Position numbers and translations under genes: made by a program. Positions 1 to 7,462 of a stretch of 27,623 bases of DNA are shown here, piece after piece; within the stretch, counting starts at the first letter, position 1; every line of letters starts with the position of its first letter. This DNA comes from JAVWIF01 sp036639635 (lineage in GTDB: Bacteria > Bacillota_I > Bacilli_A > Erysipelotrichales > Erysipelotrichaceae): contig JAVWIF010000020.1 of assembly GCA_036639635.1 (NCBI GenBank), positions 1 to 27,623 of the forward strand, in the 5' to 3' direction. The notes beneath the pieces were generated by a model that saw nothing but the letters and a program-made list of their open reading frames with translations, made no database searches and was not told the origin of the DNA.

Positions 1-108
1 AGTTTGCAAATAACATCACTCACGGTATATTTAATAGTATTCATGCACAATTTAATTATTTCTTGATTGCAAACCGTTTCGCTTTGAAAACATGGTTGAT
101 ATATGATC

Positions 109-261
109 TTATATTTTCCATTGCTTGTATTTAACATCATAATCCTCATAATTAAAGAGTTGCGTTAAATGACCAACATTCCAACTATCAAGATAGCCAT
201 TTCCTTCCATATATTCATCTCTTCGCTGTGTCGCTCCTAATATTTTAGCGTAACTTTGAGC
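109..261 (-). pseudogene. topB: Remnant of a TopB-type DNA topoisomerase III (about 50 codons)
   Basis: Reading the minus strand from 261 to 112 gives 50 sense codons closed on both sides by stops (TGA at 264-262, TAA at 111-109). The peptide starts AQSYAKILGATQRRDEYMEG and contains NGYLDSW, VGHLTQL and YDVKYKQWK. These follow the N-terminal TOPRIM segment of TopB enzymes, where the order is SVAxxxAKVLGA, EGxGYxVSW, xGHLVxL, YDxKYKxW. The first ten or so residues of the family (the VIAEKPSV motif) and everything after the KYKxW motif are missing in this frame. A second minus-strand frame over 1-140 stays open and includes KYTVSD, weakly like the next TopB block, so a frameshift plus deletion is possible. 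TopB of this kind is common on integrative and conjugative elements. The location beyond the 3' end of ssrA suggests the scar of such an element. The family match is read by eye. Confidence 0.7.
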
Positions 262-440
262 TCATTAGGAAACGCCTCTTCTAATTCAACCATGCCTAAC
301 GATTTTAAATTACTAACTATATAACTTAAAGAAAAACTTTGAATAGAATAGGTAATCTTATCCCAACCACATATGATTCTATAAATATTTTCTTTTACTT
401 CTTCAATGGTTTCTGCACGTTTGAATAATACGTCTTCCAT
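237..440 (-). CDS. Hypothetical 67-aa protein, 3' end running into the topB remnant
   Basis: A short ORF starting at an ATG with a strong site (GAGAGGAGATTAA) in front, so it is probably translated. I do not recognise a family. The protein is mixed charged and hydrophobic with no signal peptide or membrane segment. The last eight codons (237-260) overlap the topB remnant in a different frame, so the natural C-terminus may have been replaced by element DNA during a rearrangement. It lies directly downstream of the tmRNA terminator and has no obvious promoter of its own; read-through from ssrA is possible. It may be a cargo gene of the lost element or a truncated resident gene. Confidence 0.5.
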   Translation of the reverse strand: MEDVLFKRAETIEEVKENIYRIICGWDKITYSIQSFSLSYIVSNLKSLGMVELEEAFPNELKVTLKY

Positions 441-463
441 TTAATCTCCTCTCTCATCCAAAC

Positions 464-500
464 AAAAAGGACGCAATCTTTGTTTGATTACGTCCTTTTT
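464..500 (-). terminator. Rho-independent terminator of the tmRNA gene
   Basis: Minus-strand hairpin: a 15-bp stem (AAAAAGGACGTAATC paired with GATTGCGTCCTTTTT, one U-G wobble) around a 7-base loop, ending in a run of U. The wobble pairs only in the minus-strand RNA, which fits ssrA as the terminated transcript. A second weak inverted repeat (ACAAACT/AGTTTGT) lies at about 507-529, between the mature 3' end and this terminator. Confidence 0.85.
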
Positions 501-582
501 ACTTGACAAACTCTTATAAAAAGTTTGTTGAAAGTTAGGATTTCCCTTTATTTATCGACTATAACAGAAAAATTATTAATAA

Positions 583-965
583 TGGTGGAGGTGGCGAGAG
601 TCGAACTCGCGTCCAGAAAGCGTTCCAAGTATAGAAGTCTACAGTTTAGTTCACGACAAGTATTCATGAGGTAATCGTGAACAACTCCTCATGAAGTTTC
701 CTATTGAAGTTTTCGTGAAGTTCCCCATAGGTATGAGAGCCTCCTTATCCTTTATGTCTTAATCGCTGATCTGTCCTATTAAAGGAGAAAGTGACAGAGG
801 CGGCTGCAAATCTTTATCGATTATTAAGCAGCGAAAGCTACTCTCTGGTTTCCACCAAAAAGGTTAGCTAATTTTGTTTTTCCATTTAAAATTTGTTTGG
901 TTATTACGTAACCACTCGACTGCATTCTATACCAAACGTCTCCCTGTCGAAACCATGACACCCCC
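583..965 (-). ncRNA. ssrA: Transfer-messenger RNA (tmRNA, SsrA)
   Basis: tmRNA rescues stalled ribosomes together with SmpB: alanyl-tmRNA enters the A site, translation switches to its internal ORF, and the tagged protein is degraded by ClpXP. The 5' end reads GGGGGTGTCATGGTTTCGAC and the 3' end has the T-arm GCGAGTTCGACTCTCGC followed by CACCTCCACCA with an encoded CCA. The first seven bases pair with CACCTCC to form a 7-bp acceptor stem with one G-U pair, which fixes the ends at 965 and 583 (383 nt). It is a one-piece tmRNA. The tag ORF is listed separately. smpB lies immediately upstream on the same strand, and ClpP is encoded at 14.4 kb. Confidence 0.96.
824..883 (-). other. Tag-peptide reading frame inside tmRNA
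   Basis: The frame ending at the TAATAA stop reads GKTKLANLFGGNQRVAFAA if the resume codon is GGA (883-881), after the alanine carried by the tmRNA. Starting one codon earlier would add Asn. The GKT start resembles the Bacillus tag. The end is VAFAA, whereas LAA is more usual; the terminal Ala-Ala recognised by ClpX is kept. At about 20 residues it is longer than the 11-15 typical of many bacteria. The exact resume codon is inferred. Confidence 0.75.
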
Positions 966-970
966 GTTTT

Positions 971-1011
971 AGTGTAAGCATTAGTAGTTTACCATAAAGT
1001 TTGGTAAACTA
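971..1011 (-). promoter_or_regulatory. ssrA promoter and smpB-ssrA hairpin
   Basis: A TACACT hexamer (976-971) stands 5 bases before the predicted tmRNA 5' end, right for a -10 box. No convincing -35 is visible. Just upstream is a perfect 9-bp inverted repeat (TAGTTTACC/GGTAAACTA, 985-993 and 1003-1011) right after the smpB stop. It lacks a U-tract on the minus strand, so it may be an RNA processing or stabilising hairpin rather than a terminator. Confidence 0.5.
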
Positions 1012-1016
1012 CAATG

Positions 1017-1475
1017 CTATACATATCGATTTTTCATTGCTTTTTCAATTTCTCGTTTAGCATCTTTTTCTTTTTCTGAATTTCGTTTATCATGTAAATC
1101 TTTACCTTTCGCTAAAGCAATTTCCATCTTTGCTAAACCTTTTTCAAGGTAAAGTGACACCGGAACAATTGTATATCCTTTTAGTTTAACTTTTTGTTGT
1201 AACTTTAGGATTTGTTCCTTATGCAACAATAATTTGCGAATTCTTGTCTCTTCATGATTAAAGCGATTTCCAAACTCATAAGCAGGAATATGCATCTCTT
1301 TAATATATGCTTCATTTCCTGTAAAACTAATATAAGCATCTTTTATTTGTGCATGTCCTTTGCGAATGGATTTAATCTCTGTTCCTTGTAAAACGATTCC
1401 TACATCAAAGCGTTCTTCTAAAAAAAACTCATGGGAAGCCTTTCGATTAAATGTAATTACTTTTTTTCCTGCCAT
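1017..1475 (-). CDS. smpB: SsrA-binding protein SmpB
   Basis: SmpB binds the tRNA-like end of tmRNA and fills the decoding centre so that alanyl-tmRNA is accepted by stalled ribosomes. The 152-aa protein has normal family length. It carries the conserved start (KKVITFNRKASHEFFLEE), the GIVLQGTEIKSIRKG and KDAYISF blocks, the HEETRIRKLLLHKEQI block, and the basic C-terminal tail (KGKDLHDKR...DAKREIEKAMK) that forms a helix in the mRNA channel. The ATG is preceded by GGGAGG. It is the last protein gene before ssrA and follows the CapA-like gene by 14 bases, consistent with an rnr-capA-smpB-ssrA transcription unit. Confidence 0.97.
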   Translation of the reverse strand: MAGKKVITFNRKASHEFFLEERFDVGIVLQGTEIKSIRKGHAQIKDAYISFTGNEAYIKEMHIPAYEFGNRFNHEETRIRKLLLHKEQILKLQQKVKLKGYTIVPVSLYLEKGLAKMEIALAKGKDLHDKRNSEKEKDAKREIEKAMKNRYV

Positions 1476-1489
1476 AAATATCCTCCCAA

Positions 1490-2638
1490 TTAATATACTA
1501 TTTTTACTTTATCATTCATTACTTCTTGTACTTTATTAATAAAATACTCTTTTGTCATATTCTTTGAACTTAACACATGTTTTGTGGCTAAGTCATTGTT
1601 ATAATCCTTTAATACATAAGTACGATAAAAACTAAAATCTTTTTCAATGTGTGTAATCGTTGGCCAAAATTCAACATCTTTTAATTCAACATCCTTTGTT
1701 GTCTTATTATATGCTATTTTCCATTTTGCCATACCACCCAACATTCTATCTGGTTCATCTTGGGCAGATAAAAAATTTCCTAGGGAATAAATAACCAATG
1801 TATGATTACCTTTTTCACCAGTTATATGGTCCATTGGTTGTATCACATGAGGATGCTCACCAATTATAACATCAGCACCTAAATCACTCAAATATTGTGC
1901 CAATTCTTTTTGTTCTTTACTAGGTATATGCGAATATTCATCTCCCCAATGCATACTAACGAGTTGTACATCGCTACCTTTGTTTAATGCTTCCATATCT
2001 TTTTTTATTTTTTCTTTATCAATAACATCGATCATAAAAGCTTTGTCTTGTGGTAGTGTATATCCATTTAAACCATACGTATAACCAAGAACACCAAACT
2101 TCACACCCTTACGTTCAATATACTGTAGAGTACTTGCATCCTCTTGATTAGCATGACTTCCAGTTATTTTAATATCTGGATAGTGCTGTTTCATATAGGT
2201 TAACTGATTGATAATACCTTGTGTACCTGCATCCATTGTATGATTACTACTTGCTGCCATCCAATCAAAGCCTGCACTAGATATTGCATCTAACACCTCA
2301 TAAGGACCATTAAATGAAGGATATGTGCTTAGTCCAAGTTGTGTTCCTCCACATATTGTTTCTTGATTAATATAGGCGATATCACTTGCCTGCGTTAGAT
2401 AATTCGTATGTTCATAGATATCTTTAAAATCATAGTGTCCATTTCCTTTGTCATTATAATAATAAATAGCCCCATGTATTAAGTTATCTCCAACCGCACT
2501 AAATGATATTTCTTCAATATCATCTTTTTCTTGAGCCACTACTTCTTTAGTCACTGGTGCTTGCATTTCTTCTTTAATCAAGCTACACCCTGAAAGTAAC
2601 ACTAACCCTATGAATATCCCTATGAGTTTTTTCATCAT
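1490..2638 (-). CDS. CapA-family lipoprotein (calcineurin-like metallophosphatase fold)
   Basis: A 382-aa exported lipoprotein: signal peptide 1-17 with lipobox LLSGC and the lipidated Cys18. The rest matches the CapA/PgsA family (PGA_cap metallophosphatase fold): SAVGDNLIHG at 47-56 with Asp51, NQE at 91-93, SSNHTMDAG at 130-138, VSMHWGDEY at 227-235, GADVIIGEHPHVIQP at 254-268 and YSLGNF at 284-289. The metal-binding Asp, Asn and His residues are present. CapA takes part in poly-gamma-glutamate capsule export in Bacillus, but capB and capC are not nearby, and many such proteins in gut Firmicutes stand alone with unknown substrates. The start ATG lies one base after the rnr stop, so translation is probably coupled. 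Family assignment is firm; the biological role is not. Confidence 0.85.
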   Translation of the reverse strand: MMKKLIGIFIGLVLLSGCSLIKEEMQAPVTKEVVAQEKDDIEEISFSAVGDNLIHGAIYYYNDKGNGHYDFKDIYEHTNYLTQASDIAYINQETICGGTQLGLSTYPSFNGPYEVLDAISSAGFDWMAASSNHTMDAGTQGIINQLTYMKQHYPDIKITGSHANQEDASTLQYIERKGVKFGVLGYTYGLNGYTLPQDKAFMIDVIDKEKIKKDMEALNKGSDVQLVSMHWGDEYSHIPSKEQKELAQYLSDLGADVIIGEHPHVIQPMDHITGEKGNHTLVIYSLGNFLSAQDEPDRMLGGMAKWKIAYNKTTKDVELKDVEFWPTITHIEKDFSFYRTYVLKDYNNDLATKHVLSSKNMTKEYFINKVQEVMNDKVKIVY

Positions 2639-2639
2639 A

Positions 2640-4769
2640 TTATCCCTTTTTTATTCTTTTTTTACCTTTCGATTTCTTTGCTAATACTTCAAAATCAATT
2701 TCACGTTTAAATCTATTAGCGCCCACACATTTAACACGTACTTTTTGTCCCATTTTATATACATTAGCACTGTGTTCACCAATTAGCGATTTTGACATAT
2801 CATCATAATGATAATAATCATCTTCTAAGGTAGAAACATGAACTAGACCTTCAATGGTATTTTCTAATTCAATAAACATTCCGAACTTGGTAATTCCACT
2901 AACCACACCATCAAAGATATGCCCTACATACGCTTCCATATATTCACACTTTTTCATATCATCTACAATGCGCTCCGCATCTACTGCATTACGTTCACGA
3001 TCACTTGATTGTTGTGCTGCTATCTCACACCATTTTTCATCATTTTCCATTTTTTGAATATTTTCACTAGCTTCAAACACATGTTTTCTCAACATACGGT
3101 GTACTGCTAAATCAGGATACCTACGAATTGGTGAGGTAAAGTGCAAATATTCTTTTAAGGCCAATCCAAAGTGACCAATACAGCGATTATCATAACGTGC
3201 TTTTTGCATACTTCTTAGCATAAAGCTAGAAAGTACATCATAATTATCTTGTCCCTTAGCACTTCTTAATAATTCTTGTAATTGCTTTGGATATACATTT
3301 TGAATATTCCCTTGGAAGTTATATCCCAATGATTTTACTATACGTGCTAATTCTTTCATCTTCTTTGGCTCTGGTGTTTCATGTATACGATACATAGAAG
3401 GTACTTCTAGCCATTTCGTGTACGTAGCAACACATTCATTAGCTGCTATCATAAAGTCTTCAATGATTCTTTCCGCCTCACCACGCTCACGTAAAACAAT
3501 GTCTGTAGGCTTTCCGTTATCATCCACAATAATTTTTGCTTCTTTTGTATCAAAATCAATAGAGCCTAGTTTTTCTCTACGTCTACGTATGATATTCGAT
3601 AATACTTTCATATCAATACACATCGCACCTAAATGAGGATATTCGCTTTGGGCTTTCATATCACCGGCTAGTATTTCATTGACTTTTTTATATGTCATAC
3701 GATCATGTGATTTAATAATAGAAGGAAATACTTTATAACTCATATAGCTTCCTTTTTTATCAATATCCATCATACAGGTAAGTGTTAAACGTTCAACTCT
3801 TGGATTTAGAGAGCATATCCCGTTACATAAAGCATGTGGTAACATTGGAACTACACGATCCACAACATACACTGAAGTTCCTCTTGCATATGCTTCTTTG
3901 TCAATCGCACTACCTTCTCTAACATAATGAGAAACATCCGCAATATGTACATATAAGCGATATCCATTTTCAATCTTTTCAATAGAAATGGCATCATCTA
4001 AATCTTTTGCGTCTTCTCCATCAATTGTAATGGTTAAAAGATTTGTTAAATCGCTACGTCTGGCTTTTTCTTCATCTTGCAATGTTTCTGGTATTTTATT
4101 AACTTCTTTTAAAACAGCCTCACTAAATTCAGGGTTAATATTCTTCTCTAATAAAATTGATAATATATCAATTCCTGGATCATACTTATATCCTATTTCT
4201 TTTTCTATATGGCATTTCAAAGTCTGCCCATATCCATCTATACTTAATAACACTTTGGAATCATTTACTAAATGAAAGTCATCATAATTCGTAATTTTAA
4301 ATCGACGATTATTCATACTTGTATCTGGTAAGAAATACTTGCTTCCATCTTTTATCTTAACAACTCCCACTACATTTTTAACATTGTGTTCAATGACTTC
4401 AATTACTTCACCTTCAACACTTCCATCATTATTAGTCCAAGTTCTAGCATATACACTATCACGTTCCATACCTAAACCTAAGTTGTCTCTACCTATATAA
4501 TAACTAACGTCTGGTAGTTCAACAAACCCGAATCCTTTTGGATTAATACGTAACGTTCCTGTTACATAACCTAATTTCTCACTTAAAAAATAACGTTCTT
4601 TTGCATCTCTCGCAAGTATTCTATTCGCTTCTAATTCATTTAGTTCTTTCATCATTTTACTAAATGATGCACTATCTTCCAAGTCTAATTCTCGTGCTAA
4701 TTTAGTGGCATTTAATCCTTTATAAGTTTGCTCTTTTACTAGGGCAAGAATGTCTTCATTTATATTCAT
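2640..4769 (-). CDS. rnr: Ribonuclease R (RNB-family 3'-5' exoribonuclease)
   Basis: RNase R degrades structured RNA processively from the 3' end and, with SmpB-tmRNA, removes mRNA from rescued ribosomes; the linkage to smpB here fits that. The 709-aa protein has an N-terminal helix-turn-helix (about 1-60), cold-shock OB folds (GTLRINPKGFGFVEL at 71-85), the RNB catalytic domain with GEDAKDLDDA at 251-260 (metal-binding aspartates), and an S1 domain from about 615 (VGHIFDGVVSGITKFGMFIE). It ends in a short basic tail (KSKGKKRIKKG). The ATG has AAAAGGAGGG in front. It is separated from secG by a terminator and has its own promoter. Confidence 0.96.
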   Translation of the reverse strand: MNINEDILALVKEQTYKGLNATKLARELDLEDSASFSKMMKELNELEANRILARDAKERYFLSEKLGYVTGTLRINPKGFGFVELPDVSYYIGRDNLGLGMERDSVYARTWTNNDGSVEGEVIEVIEHNVKNVVGVVKIKDGSKYFLPDTSMNNRRFKITNYDDFHLVNDSKVLLSIDGYGQTLKCHIEKEIGYKYDPGIDILSILLEKNINPEFSEAVLKEVNKIPETLQDEEKARRSDLTNLLTITIDGEDAKDLDDAISIEKIENGYRLYVHIADVSHYVREGSAIDKEAYARGTSVYVVDRVVPMLPHALCNGICSLNPRVERLTLTCMMDIDKKGSYMSYKVFPSIIKSHDRMTYKKVNEILAGDMKAQSEYPHLGAMCIDMKVLSNIIRRRREKLGSIDFDTKEAKIIVDDNGKPTDIVLRERGEAERIIEDFMIAANECVATYTKWLEVPSMYRIHETPEPKKMKELARIVKSLGYNFQGNIQNVYPKQLQELLRSAKGQDNYDVLSSFMLRSMQKARYDNRCIGHFGLALKEYLHFTSPIRRYPDLAVHRMLRKHVFEASENIQKMENDEKWCEIAAQQSSDRERNAVDAERIVDDMKKCEYMEAYVGHIFDGVVSGITKFGMFIELENTIEGLVHVSTLEDDYYHYDDMSKSLIGEHSANVYKMGQKVRVKCVGANRFKREIDFEVLAKKSKGKKRIKKG

Positions 4770-4814
4770 AACAGCCCTCCTTTTCGTTTGTTTAACGATT
4801 TTTCATCTATGTTT

Positions 4815-4823
4815 ATTATACCA
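4815..4823 (-). promoter_or_regulatory. Extended -10 promoter of rnr
   Basis: Minus strand TGGTATAAT: a perfect TATAAT at 4820-4815 with the TG extension at 4823-4822, about 45 bases before the rnr start and directly after the secG terminator. No good -35 is visible, usual for extended -10 promoters. Confidence 0.6.
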
Positions 4824-4849
4824 TTAAAAAAAGACCATAACCGGTCTTT
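4823..4849 (-). terminator. Terminator of secG
   Basis: Minus-strand hairpin AAAGACC/GGTCTTT (stem arms 4849-4843 and 4836-4830) with a 6-base loop, followed by a U-rich run. The first bases of the stem are part of the secG stop codon. Confidence 0.75.
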
Positions 4850-5078
4850 ACTTAATTATTCTAATAATTATAACAAGTGCGAAAAACGCAATACCCATCG
4901 TTAAGGTAACATTGGACATTACTTTCTCTGCACCACGTTCTTTTACGTTAGCAAATAAGTTTAATCCTTCACCAGCACCAAAGGCACCACCTAAACCATC
5001 TGATTTTCCACTTTGTAATAAGGATAGTATGATTAATACGACCGCCGTAATCATTAATAAAACATCAAAAACGCTCAT
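4848..5078 (-). CDS. secG: Preprotein translocase subunit SecG
   Basis: SecG is the small accessory subunit of the SecYEG channel. The 76-aa product has two membrane helices (about residues 4-20 and 54-75) around the conserved cytoplasmic loop LLQSGKSDGLGGAFGAGEG. A longer frame begins at 5096, but the ATG at 5078 carries the ribosome binding site AAGGAGGACTAACT and aligns with the normal SecG start, so the six extra residues are probably untranslated. secG next to rnr and smpB is a conserved arrangement in many Firmicutes. Confidence 0.95.
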   Translation of the reverse strand: MSVFDVLLMITAVVLIILSLLQSGKSDGLGGAFGAGEGLNLFANVKERGAEKVMSNVTLTMGIAFFALVIIIRIIK

Positions 5079-5413
5079 AGTTAGTCCTCCTTCCATATCT
5101 TTACTGAGTAATTATAACAAAGTTGTATACAAAATACAATCAGTTTTTATTATCTATTAAAACAAACTGCTTCTAGATTGATTTAATAGTTCCTAAGTTA
5201 TCAATAGAAAATAGAAATAAGAGAAATATAAGGCATAGAAACAAGCATCAAATAAGTCTAAATTATACAGTTCATTCTGGAAAGATTATTTGCGAGTTTA
5301 ACACCATATTTCCACTTTCGTTTCACAATACATAATAGTAAAAAAAATAACTGAAAAAGTTTAAATAATTTACAAAATATGTTATACTTATTATAGAAAA
5401 AGGAGGTAATAAT
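5079..5413. promoter_or_regulatory. Divergent intergenic region between secG and the DUF975 gene
   Basis: This 335-bp gene-free stretch carries two promoters pointing outward. For secG (minus): TG-T-TATAAT, with TATAAT at 5116-5111 and a poor -35. For the gene at 5414 (plus): TATACT at 5383-5388 with a TG extension and a TTTAAA -35-like hexamer at 5360-5365, 17 bases apart. The middle (about 5160-5350) is AT-rich; I see no ORF with a ribosome binding site, no RNA gene and no strong inverted repeat in it. Confidence 0.55.
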
Positions 5414-6022
5414 ATGTTTGATAGAGTGTCTTTTAAACAAAAAGCAAAAGAGCAGTTACAAGGCAATTGGATGTATTTTGGTGGTATCACGGTTTTGTTT
5501 ATGTTATTTTTTGGTGTTAGTGGGGTTATTTCTATCTATGTTCCATTTGTAGGTTTTCTTCTTGCATACATGATTACAGCACCTTTATCATATTCCGAAG
5601 TTTTCATCAGTGCAAAAGTATATAACGCAGAGAGCGTTAAAATCAATGATATCTTCAGTGGTTTTAAATATCTTGTTAAATGCCTTGGACTAACATTATG
5701 GATTTCTTTGTGGATATTTTTATGGATGTTGCCATTGTTTATACCGGCTTTTATAAAATCATATAGCTATTCAATGGCATTTTATTGTTTACATAATAAT
5801 CCTGATTTAACAATCCGTGAAGCTTTAAAAGAAAGTATTCGAATTACCGATGGGCATAAAATGGATTTATTCGTATTGAGTCTTTCTTGGATTGGATGGA
5901 GTTTTGTTGTCATGCTTACTTGCGGACTAGGCGTAATATTTTTAGCACCTTATGTCAGCGTTACACAATATGCAGCTTATCAAAGTCTAAAAGATGAGTC
6001 CAATGTTTGTCAACCTGATTGA
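5414..6022 (+). CDS. DUF975-family membrane protein
   Basis: A 202-aa integral membrane protein starting at an ATG with AAAGGAGGTAATAAT in front. The N-terminal KQKAKEQLQGNW motif, the hydrophobic pairs at about 22-60 and 88-115, the segment SYSMAFYCLHNNPDLTIREALKESIRIT, the GHKMDLFVLSLSWIGW motif and the final LAPYVSVTQYAAYQSL match the DUF975 family of Firmicutes, whose function is unknown. At least five membrane helices are likely. It is a single-gene unit with its own extended -10 promoter and a shared bidirectional terminator. No catalytic residues are recognisable. Confidence 0.8.
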   Translation: MFDRVSFKQKAKEQLQGNWMYFGGITVLFMLFFGVSGVISIYVPFVGFLLAYMITAPLSYSEVFISAKVYNAESVKINDIFSGFKYLVKCLGLTLWISLWIFLWMLPLFIPAFIKSYSYSMAFYCLHNNPDLTIREALKESIRITDGHKMDLFVLSLSWIGWSFVVMLTCGLGVIFLAPYVSVTQYAAYQSLKDESNVCQPD

Positions 6023-6031
6023 TAAACATTT

Positions 6032-6066
6032 AAAAAAAAGCATCAACCGAGGTTGATGCTTTTTTA
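6032..6066. terminator. Bidirectional terminator between the DUF975 gene and eno
   Basis: Stem GCATCAAC/GTTGATGC with loop CGAG, flanked by A and T runs on both sides, between converging genes. It can end both the plus-strand DUF975 transcript and the minus-strand eno transcript. Confidence 0.9.
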
Positions 6067-7362
6067 GTGCTTATAAATATTATAGAATGCTGATGTTCCA
6101 TTAAATACAGCAATATCACCAAGTTCTTCTTCAATGCGTAACAATTGATTGTACTTAGCTATACGATCTGTTCTTGACATAGAACCTGTCTTAATTTGAC
6201 CTGCATTAAACGCAACTGCGATATCTGCAATTGTTGTATCTTCACTTTCACCACTACGATGAGAAACAACTGCTGTGTATCCATGCTTTTTAGCAAGTTC
6301 CATAGCATCAAATGTTTCTGTTAATGTTCCTATTTGATTTACTTTAATAAGAATAGAATTCGCAATATCTTTATCGATTCCTTCTTGTAAAATAGCAGGG
6401 TTCGTAACGAATAAATCATCACCTACTAATTGGATTTTCTTTCCTAAATGTTCACTTAACAATTTCCATCCATCCCAATCACGTTCACCTAAACCATCTT
6501 CAATGGATATAATTGGATATTTCTCTACTAATTCATCATACCAAGCAACCATTTCTTCAGTAGTTTTAGACCCTTGTCCTGATTTTGTTAATTCGTACAT
6601 CTTTGTTTCTGTATTATAGAACTCGCTTGCCGCTACATCCATCGCAATACTAATATCTTTTCCTGGTATGTAATTTGCTGCTTCAATAGCTTCCATAATG
6701 CATTTTAAAGGAGCTTCGTTATCTTCTAAATTAGGAGCAAATCCACCTTCATCACCGACTGCTGTTACTTGTCCTTTACTCTTTAAAACTTTCTTTAATG
6801 CATGGAATGTTTCAGCTCCCATTTGAATTGCTTCGCGAATACTCTTCGCACCTATTGGCATAATCATAAATTCTTGAAAGTCAACAGAAGAGTCTGCATG
6901 GCTTCCACCATTTAAAACATTCATCATTGGTACTGGTAATGTTTTTGCATTAATACCACCTAAATACCGATATAATGGCAATTCATAATAGTTAGCAGCA
7001 GCATGTGCTACAGCTAGTGAAATTCCAAGAATAGCATTTGCTCCATATTTTGATTTATCTTTCGTTCCATCAGCATCAATTAATGCTTTATCTATTTCCG
7101 CTTGATTGGTAACATCCATACCCAATACTACATCAATTAAAATATTGTTAACATTTTCAACTGCTTGTAAAACGCCTTTTCCTAAGTAACGTGAAGTATC
7201 TCCATCACGTAATTCTAAAGCTTCACGTTCTCCAGTTGACGCTCCACTAGGAACGATTGCACGTCCTTTAAATCCTGATGCTGTTTCTACTTCAACTTCT
7301 ATTGTTGGATTACCACGTGAATCCAATACTTCTAACGCGTGTACATTTGTAATTAATGACAT
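6064..7362 (-). CDS. eno: Enolase
   Basis: Enolase converts 2-phosphoglycerate to phosphoenolpyruvate in glycolysis, the donor for the PTS encoded at 16-21 kb. The 432-aa protein has normal length. Visible family motifs: LDSRGNPT at 13-20, the flexible-loop motif GASTGERE at 40-47, GGSHADSSVDFQEFMI, GDEGGFAP with the catalytic glutamate, SIEDGLGERDWDGW, GDDLFVTNP, and the signature ILIKVNQIGTLTET and SHRSGESEDTTIAD with the catalytic lysine region. The ATG has TAGGAGGAAATAAT in front. It is monocistronic: own extended -10 promoter and own terminator. Glycolytic partner gap is at 13.2 kb. Confidence 0.98.
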   Translation of the reverse strand: MSLITNVHALEVLDSRGNPTIEVEVETASGFKGRAIVPSGASTGEREALELRDGDTSRYLGKGVLQAVENVNNILIDVVLGMDVTNQAEIDKALIDADGTKDKSKYGANAILGISLAVAHAAANYYELPLYRYLGGINAKTLPVPMMNVLNGGSHADSSVDFQEFMIMPIGAKSIREAIQMGAETFHALKKVLKSKGQVTAVGDEGGFAPNLEDNEAPLKCIMEAIEAANYIPGKDISIAMDVAASEFYNTETKMYELTKSGQGSKTTEEMVAWYDELVEKYPIISIEDGLGERDWDGWKLLSEHLGKKIQLVGDDLFVTNPAILQEGIDKDIANSILIKVNQIGTLTETFDAMELAKKHGYTAVVSHRSGESEDTTIADIAVAFNAGQIKTGSMSRTDRIAKYNQLLRIEEELGDIAVFNGTSAFYNIYKH

Positions 7363-7393
7363 AATTATTTCCTCCTATATCTATTACATTGTC

Positions 7394-7402
7394 AGTATAG
7401 CA
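7394..7402 (-). promoter_or_regulatory. Extended -10 promoter of eno
   Basis: Minus strand TGCTATACT: TATACT at 7399-7394 with a TG extension, about 32 bases before the start codon. The -35 region is AT-rich without a good match. Confidence 0.55.
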
Positions 7403-7462
7403 TATAAATTTTATCTTAAATAGCAAAAAGCTCATGGAATTTCAGCAGTAGCTACAAACCTA

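Noticed and set aside
5258..5440. 60-codon minus-strand frame antisense to the DUF975 start
   Set aside because: No ribosome binding site, biased low-complexity composition, overlaps the promoter and start of the plus-strand gene.
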